In this document: positions 46,034 through 55,066 of the stretch, in pieces | Numbering within the stretch: the first letter of the stretch is position 1 | Layout: each line of letters opens with the position of its first letter | From: Bacillus carboniphilus | GTDB lineage: Bacteria > Bacillota > Bacilli > Bacillales > JAIVKR01 | Assembly (NCBI RefSeq): GCF_020524035.2 | Contig: NZ_CP129013.1 | Span: 2,159,822-2,223,821 of the forward strand | DNA length: 64,000 nucleotides | Direction of reading: 5' to 3' | Notes under the pieces: generated by a model | Databases searched by the model: none | The model's input: only the letters and a program-made list of their open reading frames with translations | What the model was told of the DNA's origin: nothing | Position numbers and translations under genes: made by a program

Positions 46034-46059
46034 GTTCCCTCTTAAATTCCTGCCTAAAC
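46034..46059 (-). promoter_or_regulatory. Candidate SigB-type promoter of hpf
   Basis: GTTTAG, 14 bases, GGGAAC on the minus strand about 50 bases before the hpf start; SigB consensus is GTTTAA and GGGTAT. B. subtilis yvyD is known to be SigB- and SigH-dependent, which makes this location plausible. A SigH-like AGGAATT overlaps it. Confidence 0.4.
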
Positions 46060-46137
46060 AAAAAAATCTTGTGTCCAAATTGTGAAAAATGTTGAAAAGT
46101 AACGAAAAACCACGGAATTTCTGGGGAATTGAGACTC

Positions 46138-46163
46138 AAAAAACATAGGAGCTTATCCTATGC
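46138..46163 (-). terminator. Terminator of the flagellar operon
   Basis: CATAGGA / TCCTATG stem with a five-base loop followed by six T on the minus strand, just after fliT. Confidence 0.75.
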
Positions 46164-46168
46164 TTCAA

Positions 46169-46519
46169 CTATTGTCTCTTATCATAGAAGACACCGTCAA
46201 CCGTCTTCTGATTATATGGGTTTCGATAATTTTTCGAATATGCTTGAGTCTTCTTTACACTCAATAAATCCTTTTGCACCATTACCTTCATTTTTTCTAT
46301 TTTTATCTGTAGTTCATCATTCATTTTGATGATCTCTCTCCCGAGCTTCTTTTCTTCCCTCGTAAAGTTTTCCTTAAGCTGAGGAAACACGTTTTCTCTT
46401 TCAAGTAGTAAGTTTTCCACTTCAATCATCTTTTCACTTCGATTTTTAGGAGTAATATCTTTAGTAGCAACTAACAGCCTTTTAGTGATTTCGTACAATT
46501 TACTAACGCTTTCGCTCAC
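46169..46519 (-). CDS. fliT: FliT-like flagellar chaperone
   Basis: A 116-aa, highly charged helical protein (VSKLYEITKRLL, ENFTREEKKLGREIIKMNDEL). In B. subtilis FliT follows FliS and FliD and serves as export chaperone for the cap protein FliD. The start is GTG at 46519, overlapping the last base of the fliS stop (TAGTG), so translation is coupled; longer frame upstream lies inside fliS. The sequence is weakly conserved and identity leans on gene order. Confidence 0.75.
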   Translation of the reverse strand: MSESVSKLYEITKRLLVATKDITPKNRSEKMIEVENLLLERENVFPQLKENFTREEKKLGREIIKMNDELQIKIEKMKVMVQKDLLSVKKTQAYSKNYRNPYNQKTVDGVFYDKRQ

Positions 46520-46914
46520 TACACTCGACCACCTTGTGTGTATATTTGCTGGCGATTTTCTACTATGACTTGCTTCCACGTATCCCTTAGATCAACAATT
46601 AAGCCTTGAACCTCTTCTAATATTGTGACATCGTTATGTACGTTCGCTTCTAATAATCTACGATTCATATAATCATATAAAGAGGCCAAGTTGCCTGAAA
46701 TGGAGATGTCATCATTTAACGTATTTGTTAGCTCGTTGATAATTTTTTGTGCTTTTTGTAGATTGATATTTTTATTTTCAATTTGATTATTTTCGATTGA
46801 TATTTTAGCGATATTAATAAACTTCAAGCATCCATTATATAACATGAGCGTTAACTCTCCTGGAGAGGCGGTACTCACACTATTTTCTTTGTACGCTTCA
46901 TATGGATTTATCAC
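46519..46914 (-). CDS. fliS: Flagellin export chaperone FliS
   Basis: A 131-aa four-helix chaperone: NPYEAYKENSVSTASPGELTLMLYNGCLKFI is the FliS N-terminal signature (shown in pieces: YKENSV, SPGELTLMLYNGCL), followed by DISGNLASLYDYMNRRLLEAN-type motif. It binds the flagellin C-terminus in the cytosol and, with FliW and CsrA, sets flagellin homeostasis. Present although no flagellin gene lies nearby. Confidence 0.92.
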   Translation of the reverse strand: MINPYEAYKENSVSTASPGELTLMLYNGCLKFINIAKISIENNQIENKNINLQKAQKIINELTNTLNDDISISGNLASLYDYMNRRLLEANVHNDVTILEEVQGLIVDLRDTWKQVIVENRQQIYTQGGRV

Positions 46915-46964
46915 AAAGATCCCCCTATCAAAACAGATGATTGTATTTTGGTGTAACGAATCAC

Positions 46965-48995
46965 TTAAGATTCACTACTAAAATAGTTGTATAAATACTC
47001 CATCTGTGAATTTGCTTTTTGGATCGCTTTTTCCATAGCCGTAAACTGGCTCCAATAACGTTCTTCTATTGTTTCTAACCTATCCTCCCAAGTATCAATC
47101 GCGTCTTCCACATCCACAATACTATTCCCAATAGTATAAGAGCTTTGCACAGATAAAGAAGTACCTGCCTTATCCACTAGCAAAGAATACGCATTTGTTA
47201 ACCGATCATATACACGTTGCATAATCCCTTGATTACCATATGCGTCATCACTAGCTGTAAAAAGATTATAAATAGACTGAGGATCATTTTCGATCGCCTC
47301 TTTTAACTGATCTTCATCAATCTTAAGTTTCCCTCCTTCTAAATAGTTAGAGGTCGTCGTAATGCCTAATTCAGATAACTGGTTATATTGAGAAGAGACG
47401 ACATCATCCTTTACTTCTGTATACATGTCTATCCGCAATTGACTTAGTAGATTAGATAAAGTAGAATCATTTCGGATAACACCACTCTTTGCTAATTCGT
47501 CCCACTTTTCTTGCTGCGTCTCTGTTAATTCTGCTCGTTCACCGTCTGTTAGAGGCTCATAATCGGAATATTTCTCTTCAGAGAGCTTGCTATTTATTTC
47601 TTCAATCAATTTATTATATTCTTCGACAAAGTTTTTTATATTTTCAAATACAGCATTCGTATCGTTTGAAACTCCAATGGAAACAGATTGATCCGTAAAT
47701 TGGCTCTTTAATGTAAACGTTACTCCATTAATTGTAAACGTGTTTGAAGGCCTTGATGTCTCTAAACCATTCACTGTAAACATAGCATTTGTTCCACCTT
47801 GCTCTACCGTTTCACCTAATTGGAGAATCTTTTCAAAAAATGCTCCTTCTCCAACAATTTCATCCCCATCAAGAAAGTCACCTGTTTGAGAACGAGTGAA
47901 GGAAACCTTATCAGAAGATTCATCATAAAAAGCGGTTACGCCAACATCAGATTTATTCAGTTTGCTGATGACGTTATTTAACGATTCATCTCCTGTAACA
48001 AAAAACGTTTCTTCAATATCTCCTGATTTTGAAGCTGTTTTTAAACTGAATTGAGAATAATATTGTTGATATTCAACCAGAATACTCTTACCTTCTTCAA
48101 CGAAACCTTCTGTAAAAGTAATCAGACCTTCTTGTTCATCAACTGTACCTAAAACTGCACCTTCACTATTAACAAACTGACCATCTTCAGAAAGATTATA
48201 TGTAATACCATCATAAGTGACTTTCATGAGAGAATCGTTACTTACATCCATAAATGGTGACGATAGTTTCCATTCTGTTTGCTCAGCAGTTATTTCACTT
48301 TTCTCGATTCTTTTATCCGTAATAAAATCAACTTCAATCTTGCTTCCTTCATCAATTTCCTCACCGAATGTAAGCTTTCCATCACTACTCATGATGACTT
48401 CACCGCTCTGTGGCTCACCTGAAGAGACTACAGTATATCTTTTCCCATCTACTTTCACCTGAAAATTCTCAGTATCAACCACTACACGGTCTTCAATCGT
48501 TAATTGAAATTCTTTACCTTCTGAATCAACATCTATATACTCGTTTCTAACAGATCCTTTTTGCCAATCAAAGTCTCCGTTTTTAAATTCATCTTTAATG
48601 TCGTATAAAGATGAATCCGCATCAATCTGATTTTCACTACTTGAAGATAACCGCTCTTTACTGTTTCTTGTAGCAGCTGTAGCAAGCTGAGTAACAGATG
48701 AAACCGTATAAGAGGATGCATCCGCACGGCTAGAAGCAGTTGCCGTAACTAAATTGCTATTTGACGATGTTGTTGTTCTCACTAAATAATTTTTTGACAA
48801 CTTTAGATCGGAAACTTTGCTTCGAAAGTCGTATATTAGTGAGTTCATCTCACGATACGCGTCACGCTTCCATTCCAGCGTCTGCTTTTCTCGATAATAT
48901 TTATTAACCTTATAGCTCTCGGCCTTGACTAACTCTTTAACCATTGATTCTGTGTCCATACCACTAGCTAAACCACTGATTCGTAACGTACTCAT
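46965..48995 (-). CDS. fliD: Flagellar filament cap protein FliD
   Basis: A ~676-aa protein with FliD N (LRISGLASGMDTESMVKELVKAE) and C domains (LGITTTSNYLEGGKLKIDEDQLKEAI and coiled C-terminus AIQKANSQMEYL). The variable middle is large compared with B. subtilis FliD (498 aa), with extra beta-rich inserts between ~120 and 400 that form the exposed cap surface. It caps the filament and assists flagellin assembly. The start is MSTLRISG at 48995 behind AGGGGGAAG; the flaG stop overlaps this ribosome site. Confidence 0.92.
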   Translation of the reverse strand: MSTLRISGLASGMDTESMVKELVKAESYKVNKYYREKQTLEWKRDAYREMNSLIYDFRSKVSDLKLSKNYLVRTTTSSNSNLVTATASSRADASSYTVSSVTQLATAATRNSKERLSSSSENQIDADSSLYDIKDEFKNGDFDWQKGSVRNEYIDVDSEGKEFQLTIEDRVVVDTENFQVKVDGKRYTVVSSGEPQSGEVIMSSDGKLTFGEEIDEGSKIEVDFITDKRIEKSEITAEQTEWKLSSPFMDVSNDSLMKVTYDGITYNLSEDGQFVNSEGAVLGTVDEQEGLITFTEGFVEEGKSILVEYQQYYSQFSLKTASKSGDIEETFFVTGDESLNNVISKLNKSDVGVTAFYDESSDKVSFTRSQTGDFLDGDEIVGEGAFFEKILQLGETVEQGGTNAMFTVNGLETSRPSNTFTINGVTFTLKSQFTDQSVSIGVSNDTNAVFENIKNFVEEYNKLIEEINSKLSEEKYSDYEPLTDGERAELTETQQEKWDELAKSGVIRNDSTLSNLLSQLRIDMYTEVKDDVVSSQYNQLSELGITTTSNYLEGGKLKIDEDQLKEAIENDPQSIYNLFTASDDAYGNQGIMQRVYDRLTNAYSLLVDKAGTSLSVQSSYTIGNSIVDVEDAIDTWEDRLETIEERYWSQFTAMEKAIQKANSQMEYLYNYFSSES

Positions 48996-49006
48996 ACTCT
49001 TCCCCC

Positions 49007-49288
49007 TCACACTTTTTGATCAATAAATAACCCAAAATACTCTGACATCATCGCGTACATATCCAACATCTTTTCGGGGGGTATTTCTCGAACAATCTCT
49101 TTCGTCTCTTTATCAATGACCTTCACATAATATTTACCTATTCCTTCATGCCATTCAAACTGAATGCTTCGCCAACTAGGATCATGACCGTTTTCTTCTG
49201 GTGAATTTTGAAAGACCTTCTGATGGACAGTAGAAGTTCTATTTACCTCATTGGCATATAACTTACTGCTAGTCTCTTCAATCTTCAT
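49007..49288 (-). CDS. flaG: FlaG-family flagellar protein (YvyC)
   Basis: A 93-aa FlaG protein: disordered N-terminus and a C-terminal domain with FEWHEGIGKYYVKVIDKETKEIVREIPPEKMLDMYA in pieces (YYVKVIDKET, REIPPEKMLDMYA). FlaG proteins influence filament length and accompany FliD. The gene follows csrA after a 41-base gap; in B. subtilis the hag gene lies in that gap. Overlaps the fliD leader. Confidence 0.88.
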   Translation of the reverse strand: MKIEETSSKLYANEVNRTSTVHQKVFQNSPEENGHDPSWRSIQFEWHEGIGKYYVKVIDKETKEIVREIPPEKMLDMYAMMSEYFGLFIDQKV

Positions 49289-49329
49289 ATTGGTTCCTTC
49301 TTTCTCACTTTTCTTAATAAAATACGAAA

Positions 49330-49569
49330 CTAATCCTTATTTAAAGACTGACTAAGCTGTTTCAACAATTGTTCGGATGCTTCTATACTTGCTTCATTAT
49401 TCTCTGTTAAAATTTCTTCGTATACTTCCTTACGATGAACATCAATCGATTTAGGAGCTTTAATGCCTAACTTCACTTGATCACCTTCAATTGAAACTAC
49501 TGTCACTTCAATCATCTCGTTAATAATAATGGACTGATTTCGTTTTCTTCCTAATATCAACAAAATCAT
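49330..49569 (-). CDS. csrA: Translational regulator CsrA
   Basis: A 79-aa RNA-binding dimer: [19 protein letters not shown], then [30 protein letters not shown] (key residues R6-equivalent, VHR). It represses translation of hag mRNA in bacilli and is antagonised by FliW. It overlaps the fliW stop by four bases, the usual FliW-CsrA coupling. No hag leader target lies next to it in this genome segment. Confidence 0.95.
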   Translation of the reverse strand: MILLILGRKRNQSIIINEMIEVTVVSIEGDQVKLGIKAPKSIDVHRKEVYEEILTENNEASIEASEQLLKQLSQSLNKD

Positions 49570-49998
49570 TCACACCCTTTAATAAGCGAATATTTCGTGT
49601 CATATGGTTCTTCTTGTAAAATCATTTGTTTTCCTCGATTATTATGTTGATTCATAATAATCGGTGCTTTTAAGTTGGCTGTCGTACGTTCAAAAGGTTC
49701 AACAATAGTTAAAATACTATAGACGAGAGCATCTGTCGGATTAAGAATATTTAGTTGATCAATCGTTTGTTGATCCAATTCGAATTCATAGTCTTGTTTG
49801 AAAAGGAATGGATTCGTAATAATAAAAGCAACCGAAACCTCAGTTATTGATTGAAGTACATATAAAACTTGTTGCTCATCAAATGGTAGCACGATAAATT
49901 TTTTTTTGATCAGCAAAGCCAGGCAAGCCATTTTCAAAAACGAAGATGTCTTGTTCGTTAATATTGATATTGTCATGATATTTTGTTTTTATTCTCAT
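49566..49998 (-). CDS. fliW: Flagellar assembly factor FliW, frameshifted
   Basis: About 143 aa. ATG at 49998 with AGGTGG upstream reads [13 protein letters not shown] and [13 protein letters not shown], then the frame is lost at an A9 run (T9 at 49899-49907). A8 continues as [17 protein letters not shown], the normal FliW body through [16 protein letters not shown] to the stop at 49566. FliW binds flagellin and CsrA, coupling filament assembly to hag translation. Only one base separates the assembled sequence from an intact gene. Confidence 0.88.
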
Positions 49999-50014
49999 AA
50001 AGCATTCCACCTCA

Positions 50015-50572
50015 TTAATCGATGAAATCAATTGTTAACTGATTTTGCTGCTGCATATACACATCTACGACACCTGGTCTATATATATGAACAGGTTTAT
50101 GCGTCCACACATCAATGCTTGGCATTCGTCTCTCCCACTCAATGTTCACTTCACTCTTGACATAGGAGATGTCCACAGCATCTGCAGAAGGCATCCAGCC
50201 AAGCGAAAATTGCAGAGTATCAGGACGAGTATTTTCTTTTGCCATTTCTGCAATAGGATTTTCGCTATTCTCAATTTTCATCAACCTGTTCCCTTCTTGT
50301 ACTCTCCGTGCAATTCCTTCTAAGCAGTCTTTTTCACCCTTTTCGGCAGCCTCTTTTGCTTGAACAGCCACTGATTTCATATTCATATCTTGCTAAGCTT
50401 TTGTTTGATCAATTAAAAGCTTTGACGGTGTTTTATTCACTTTCATCTTTGCCTGATCCTGTTTGATTGAAACAGTCGCATCTGACTGCTTAATTTGTTG
50501 CTCAGGTTTAGACATACGAAGGTCAATGATTGCTTGTTCACTATTTATTTGCAGTTGAGGAATTCTCATCAT
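50015..50572 (-). pseudogene. yviE: YviE (DUF6470) with an in-frame TAG
   Basis: A single frame of 186 codons from ATG 50572 (RIPQLQINSEQAIIDLRMSK) to 50015 (QQQNQLTIDFID), interrupted by one TAG at 50393-50395 between LLIDQTKA and QDMNMKSVAVQAK. In YviE homologues this position sits in a conserved LLIDQTQAW-like motif, so TAG probably replaces a Trp (TGG) codon. It is a substitution, not an indel. The gene lies between flgL and fliW as in B. subtilis. The downstream part has internal ATG codons at 50386 and could restart. Function of YviE is unknown. Confidence 0.75.
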
Positions 50573-50575
50573 CTA

Positions 50576-51463
50576 TCACCTTAAAAAGTCAATTAACGTA
50601 GGTTGAATGACCTTCGCACCTATAGCTAAAGATGCTCGATGTATAGATTCTTGAACCGTCATATTGATAATGACCTCTTCTAAATCGACATCTTCATTTT
50701 CCGATAATATTCGATTTGCTATAACCTCTTGTTGTCCTAAGCGATTTTCTATTAATTCAAGCCGATTATACTTTGCTCCGAGTTCCGCTCTTTCTCCATT
50801 CATACTTTCTAAATGCTGATCAATTTTAAATAAAAACTCATCTCCATCAGAAAAATTTCCTGACTGTAATCCAGCCAGAATCTCATCCAGTGTTTCAAAT
50901 AACGTTGGATTCTCTCCACCAAATGCTTTGATAGGGTTTGCACTTACCCCCATTTGAACACCGCTTGACACTTCTACTTTTATTTCATTTTCATTCATAT
51001 TCACTAATTGGCTATAAATGTCAATAGGTGGTTCAGTAATATTCGTTCCATTAAAAATATAATTTCCAGCCACTTTTGTATTGGCAACACCGATTAAATC
51101 TTCTTTTAACTGGGCAACTTCAGCTGCAATGGACTGAAGATCATCTTTACTATTGGACCCATTACTTCCTTGAACAACAAGCTCACGAACACGCTGCAAA
51201 ATTTCCGATCCTTGCTCAATTCCACTTTCAGAGTTCTCGATCCATTGATAGGCTGTTGATAAGTTTCGTTGGAATTGTTCAATTTCAGTTAAGTTGGTAC
51301 GATAAAACATCCCTTTCATCGCTACTACTGGGTCATCTGAAGGTCGGGTGATCTTTTTCCCCGTTGATAGCTGTTCTTGAAAGCTCGACATTTTATCATA
51401 GCTTTTACTAATATGATTGAAAGAATTGCTCGCTAACATCGATTGAGTAATTCTCATCTTCAT
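50576..51463 (-). CDS. flgL: Flagellar hook-associated protein 3 FlgL
   Basis: A 295-aa protein with flagellin-like N- and C-terminal helices: RITQSMLASNSFNHISKSYDKMSSFQEQLSTGKKI and the closing LEEVIINMTVQESIHRASLAIGAKVIQPTLIDFL (in pieces). It forms the hook-filament junction with FlgK. It begins four bases after flgK, in one operon from yvyF to csrA. Confidence 0.95.
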   Translation of the reverse strand: MKMRITQSMLASNSFNHISKSYDKMSSFQEQLSTGKKITRPSDDPVVAMKGMFYRTNLTEIEQFQRNLSTAYQWIENSESGIEQGSEILQRVRELVVQGSNGSNSKDDLQSIAAEVAQLKEDLIGVANTKVAGNYIFNGTNITEPPIDIYSQLVNMNENEIKVEVSSGVQMGVSANPIKAFGGENPTLFETLDEILAGLQSGNFSDGDEFLFKIDQHLESMNGERAELGAKYNRLELIENRLGQQEVIANRILSENEDVDLEEVIINMTVQESIHRASLAIGAKVIQPTLIDFLR

Positions 51464-51467
51464 TCAC

Positions 51468-52979
51468 CTACCTTCCACCAACACCTAGATTATTAATAAT
51501 GGTACTTAGTAATTCATCTTGAGCAGAAATCATTTTGGCCGCTGCATTATAAGCATGCTGAAATTGAATCATATTCGTCATCTCTTCATCAAGTGAAACA
51601 GAGGTTACCGATTGTCTACGTTCTGTCACAGCATTCGTTAAAGTCTCACTATTTCCTTTCATTCGTTCTGCCTCTTGGGTGTTAACAGCCATTTCGCCAA
51701 TCATACTCTCATAAAAATTTTGAAGACTTCGCGTTTGACCCCCGATAGAATAGGAACTATTTTTCACTTCTGCCAGCTTGATTGCATTAGCTCCATCACC
51801 TGCAAATTGAGATTCAGCAGCTGCAATATTATTATTATCATACATATCCTCACTCACCTTCATTAAAGAAGCTGCACCTTGGATTTTGGTTAATTCATTA
51901 AAAAAATTGAAGTCATCTTGTGATCCTTGTTCAATTTCAGCAAGACTCCATCCCTGCTCATGCGTTGCATTGAATTCATTAACAAAAGTAAACGCCATTT
52001 CATCAAGCTTTTTAGTCATCTCTGGATATAAACCCTTTTGCTCGGCACCTTCCATGTATCCATAGCTTTCAACTAGAGCCATTAGCTTTCCCACTGAAGA
52101 ATATTCGTCTGCTTGTATATCGGTGGTACCAATAGACAATGAAGATACAAGGTTTGTATTCTCATCAAAATCAACAGAAACCATATTCACGCGATCACCT
52201 TCGATCAAGGAATGAATCGCCTTACCATTTTGATCGACTATGTCAACTGACACAATCCCTTCAGCTTGATCAAGGGCATTTCCTCCCACAGGTGTTTTTG
52301 TCACCTTAATATCTACTAACGAAGATAATTGATCTAACAAAAGATCTCTTTCATCATATAAGCTATTTGGCAATAACCCGTTCGGTTCAACAGAGGTAAT
52401 CTGTTCATTAATATTCGAGATCTGCCGTGTCAACGAATTGACTTCTTCTGTTGTAATTTGTAAATCATTTTTCAAATCTGTCTGAATGCTGCTCAAAGAT
52501 TGAGAGATATAGTTAAATGTTTCAGCTACAGCAATACCTCGTTCCCTCACTACAGATCTAGCACCCGAATTTGTAGGATTTGTCGCTAAATCTTCTAACG
52601 AGCTCCAAAACTCATCCAATGTACTTGATAAACCAGTACTAGACGGTTCGTTTAAGACTTCCTCCATCATTTGTAAAGTATCTGATTTTGAAGACCAGTA
52701 GCCTAATTGATTGTTTTCAGAGCGAAATTGCATGGTTAAAAAATCATCTTTTACCCTTTCAATCGTTTGAACCGTAACCCCTGTTCCTATTTGTCCTGCT
52801 GAAGCAGATTGATTAGTAGAAGGATATGTATATGGATTTGTTTGTTTTAATGAGACTCGTTGCCTTACATACCCTTCCGTATTTGCGTTGGCAATATTAT
52901 TAGAGATCGTTTGCAAAGAACTTTGTTGTGCATATAGCCCCCGCCTCGCTGTCTCTAAACCAAAAAAAGATGAAGTCAT
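51468..52979 (-). CDS. flgK: Flagellar hook-associated protein 1 FlgK
   Basis: A 503-aa protein: FFGLETARRGLYAQQSSLQTISNNIANANTEGY at the N-terminus and the C-terminal VSLDEEMTNMIQFQHAYNAAAKMISAQDELL, both typical of the rod-hook-filament axial family. It links the hook to FlgL and the filament. Frame and length are normal. Confidence 0.95.
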   Translation of the reverse strand: MTSSFFGLETARRGLYAQQSSLQTISNNIANANTEGYVRQRVSLKQTNPYTYPSTNQSASAGQIGTGVTVQTIERVKDDFLTMQFRSENNQLGYWSSKSDTLQMMEEVLNEPSSTGLSSTLDEFWSSLEDLATNPTNSGARSVVRERGIAVAETFNYISQSLSSIQTDLKNDLQITTEEVNSLTRQISNINEQITSVEPNGLLPNSLYDERDLLLDQLSSLVDIKVTKTPVGGNALDQAEGIVSVDIVDQNGKAIHSLIEGDRVNMVSVDFDENTNLVSSLSIGTTDIQADEYSSVGKLMALVESYGYMEGAEQKGLYPEMTKKLDEMAFTFVNEFNATHEQGWSLAEIEQGSQDDFNFFNELTKIQGAASLMKVSEDMYDNNNIAAAESQFAGDGANAIKLAEVKNSSYSIGGQTRSLQNFYESMIGEMAVNTQEAERMKGNSETLTNAVTERRQSVTSVSLDEEMTNMIQFQHAYNAAAKMISAQDELLSTIINNLGVGGR

Positions 52980-53023
52980 CTGATTATCCTCTCTTTCAGA
53001 AGTTGTACAAAAAAAACGTCGCC

Positions 53024-53500
53024 CTATATTTTTGAATCAAAAAGAACCGTCCGCTCCGATGAATTGAACTTATTGTTTTTCCCATAATTAAAGCTTTCTT
53101 CCTTTGGAAGTATAAAGTTCAAAGTTGAAGAGGCAAATTGGAGTCCCTGTTTCAATAGTTGTTTATTAAGGTCATTAATGAATATTAATTGTTCCATAAC
53201 AGATTCTAGTTGTTCTCTCATGTTTTCAAAAGAACACTTTTCCTCCCCAGACAACCGTTCAATACAAGCAGATATCGTTAAGTGGTCATCCTCACCTAAA
53301 AATTGTGAGGTATGTTCGATTCTCTGTTTTTCTGTCTGAGTAATTAGCTTCATCATCCGTTGCTCTTCTATTAGGAGAGTTCTTAATTCATCCATATTAC
53401 CGTTTCTTAAATGAGTCGTTTTTTGTTTTCCAAGCTCAATTAACTGCAGATGCTGATCAAGGAGTGATTGGAGTGAAGTTAGTAGTTTTGTAGAGTTCAT
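53024..53500 (-). CDS. flgN: FlgN-like export chaperone (YvyG)
   Basis: A 158-aa coiled-coil protein of the FlgN family (LLTSLQSLLDQHLQLIELGKQKT, LLIEEQRMMKLITQTEKQR). FlgN chaperones FlgK and FlgL for flagellar export. Sits between flgM and flgK as in B. subtilis. A GAAAGGATGG site precedes the ATG. Confidence 0.88.
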   Translation of the reverse strand: MNSTKLLTSLQSLLDQHLQLIELGKQKTTHLRNGNMDELRTLLIEEQRMMKLITQTEKQRIEHTSQFLGEDDHLTISACIERLSGEEKCSFENMREQLESVMEQLIFINDLNKQLLKQGLQFASSTLNFILPKEESFNYGKNNKFNSSERTVLFDSKI

Positions 53501-53535
53501 GTTTCACCATCCTTTTAATGGACCTGAATCGACAC

Positions 53536-53817
53536 TCAATTATCATCCTTTTTTTCCTTTGAATAATGATTAATTAAGCTATGCGCAATTGCCTTTGAAT
53601 CCAGCTGATATTGTCCCTTTTCTATTTGTTTTTTCAAATTCTCCATTTTGACTTCTCTGTCAGTAGTCATGTTTTCCTTTAATTGTAGCTTCTTCGCTTC
53701 ATTGGATATTTCAACCTGATCCTGTTCTTGGTTGGAGGGTTTCTTTGATTGCACTTGATGATTTTTTTGTTGTAAACCTTGAAGCTGAACTTGATATAGG
53801 CTGGCATTAATTTTCAT
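53536..53817 (-). CDS. flgM: Anti-sigma-D factor FlgM
   Basis: A 93-aa protein: disordered Gln/Lys-rich N-terminus and C-terminal SigD-binding helices (VEISNEAKKLQL, MENLKKQIEKGQYQLDSKAIAHSLINHY in pieces). It holds SigD inactive until hook completion. Start at 53817 with GAGAGGAG. Neighbours yvyF and flgN match the conserved order. Confidence 0.92.
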   Translation of the reverse strand: MKINASLYQVQLQGLQQKNHQVQSKKPSNQEQDQVEISNEAKKLQLKENMTTDREVKMENLKKQIEKGQYQLDSKAIAHSLINHYSKEKKDDN

Positions 53818-53844
53818 GAAATGACTCCTCTCTAGCGCTAACGG

Positions 53845-54258
53845 CTAATGATCCTTATGCAAATCAACTGAGTAATACGTTTTATTATTAGAGTGGATTG
53901 GTTCTTCCTTTTCTATAACCGACTGTTCTAATCCTTTTTTGATTTCATTTGCACAATCCAAACAAATTTTCCCTTTTCTTATAGGTTCACCGCACTTTTC
54001 ACACGAGTAACAGATATTCGGAAAATGAGAGAGTTGAAGACGACGTTGGCGAATAAATTTAAGAATTAGTTCTTCCTCTATTCCTGTTTGTTCAATCACG
54101 TCTTGCATGGTTGCCATTCGATTTTTTTTGGTTTTTAAAAACGTATGAACTTGTTGGAATTTCTCATCCTCATTCTTTTTACAATGTAGACATATAGGTT
54201 GAAATTGAGTTTGAATAAATAAACGATTACAATTTGGACAATTTGATAATTCCTCCAA
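53845..54258 (-). CDS. yvyF: YvyF, flagellar-operon zinc-ribbon protein
   Basis: A 137-aa protein with two CxxC zinc ribbons: CPNCNRLF...CLHCKK at the N-terminus and CYSCEKCGEP...CLDCANEI near the C-terminus, around a helix-turn-helix-like middle (MQDVIEQTGIEEELILKFIRQRRLQ). Matches the TIGR03826 flagellar operon protein family; role undefined, possibly DNA-binding regulator. First gene of the yvyF-flgM-flgN-flgK-flgL run. Confidence 0.88.
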   Translation of the reverse strand: MEELSNCPNCNRLFIQTQFQPICLHCKKNEDEKFQQVHTFLKTKKNRMATMQDVIEQTGIEEELILKFIRQRRLQLSHFPNICYSCEKCGEPIRKGKICLDCANEIKKGLEQSVIEKEEPIHSNNKTYYSVDLHKDH

Positions 54259-54360
54259 GTGATCATCTCCAATCAGAAGTTGTTCAATTGTTCCCTATAC
54301 CTGTTGTGAAACATAACATGTGAAGTATCAATTTCTATATCGGAGATAATGATTAGAAGT

Positions 54361-55052
54361 TTAACTACGAATTAATGTAAGAGAATCGACAGACGATGCC
54401 CCATTCATTTTTAGGATTTTTGACGCATGTCTTAAGGTTGATCCTGTTGTGTATAAATCATCAACTAGTAGGATATCATACCCATTAATTGATGGATAAC
54501 TAGGTAATATATATAGGTCCTTTAGATCAATTCTTTCTTTTTTCGTTTTTTTTGATTGTTTTAAAGAATTTCTTTTGCCTAAAGGTTCAAAAATAGGTTT
54601 TTTTAATAGTTTGGCTAGTAATAATGCTTGGTTAAAACCTCGTTCTCTTAAACGCTCAGGACTTATTGGAATAGGAACCACTTGATATTTTTTATGACTA
54701 TAGTATTTTTTAAAACCTTCTAAAAATGGTTGTTCAAAACAGTTTACGAGTTCCGCATCTCCACGATATTTAAATGTAGCTAATACATCCTTCATAAACA
54801 TATTGTACGTGAAAACAGAACGATTTTGTCTTAACGTATTTTTCCACAGGTCGTTGTTATTCCATTCTAAACAATCACGACAAATACGAGTGTCCTCCAT
54901 TCTTCTTCCACAGACCTCACAAATCGGCTCATTAATAATTCAAATTGTTTTAAGCAATGATCACATAGTACAGATGGTTTATCTAACAATAAAACCGTTC
55001 GCCAAGTGATGGTGAGTTTCCATTCTTCTATACAGATTAAACAGCGCTTCAT
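54361..55052 (-). CDS. comFC: ComFC phosphoribosyltransferase-like competence protein, frameshifted
   Basis: About 230 aa. From ATG 55052 the frame reads KRCLICIEEWKLTITW...CDHCLKQFE with CxxC zinc ligands, then is lost near 54935-54941. The other frame gives INEPICEVCGRRMEDTRICRDCLEW and continues to the PRTase motif DILLVDDLYTTGSTLRHA and stop at 54361. One missing base restores a normal ComFC. ComFC partners ComFA in DNA uptake during transformation. Not a homopolymer, so the lesion could be real. Confidence 0.85.
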
Positions 55053-55066
55053 AAAGGCCCCCTATT

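Noticed and set aside
53845-53870. SigD promoter upstream of flgM
   Set aside because: A GCCGTTAG box is visible, but no TAAA at the required spacing was found.
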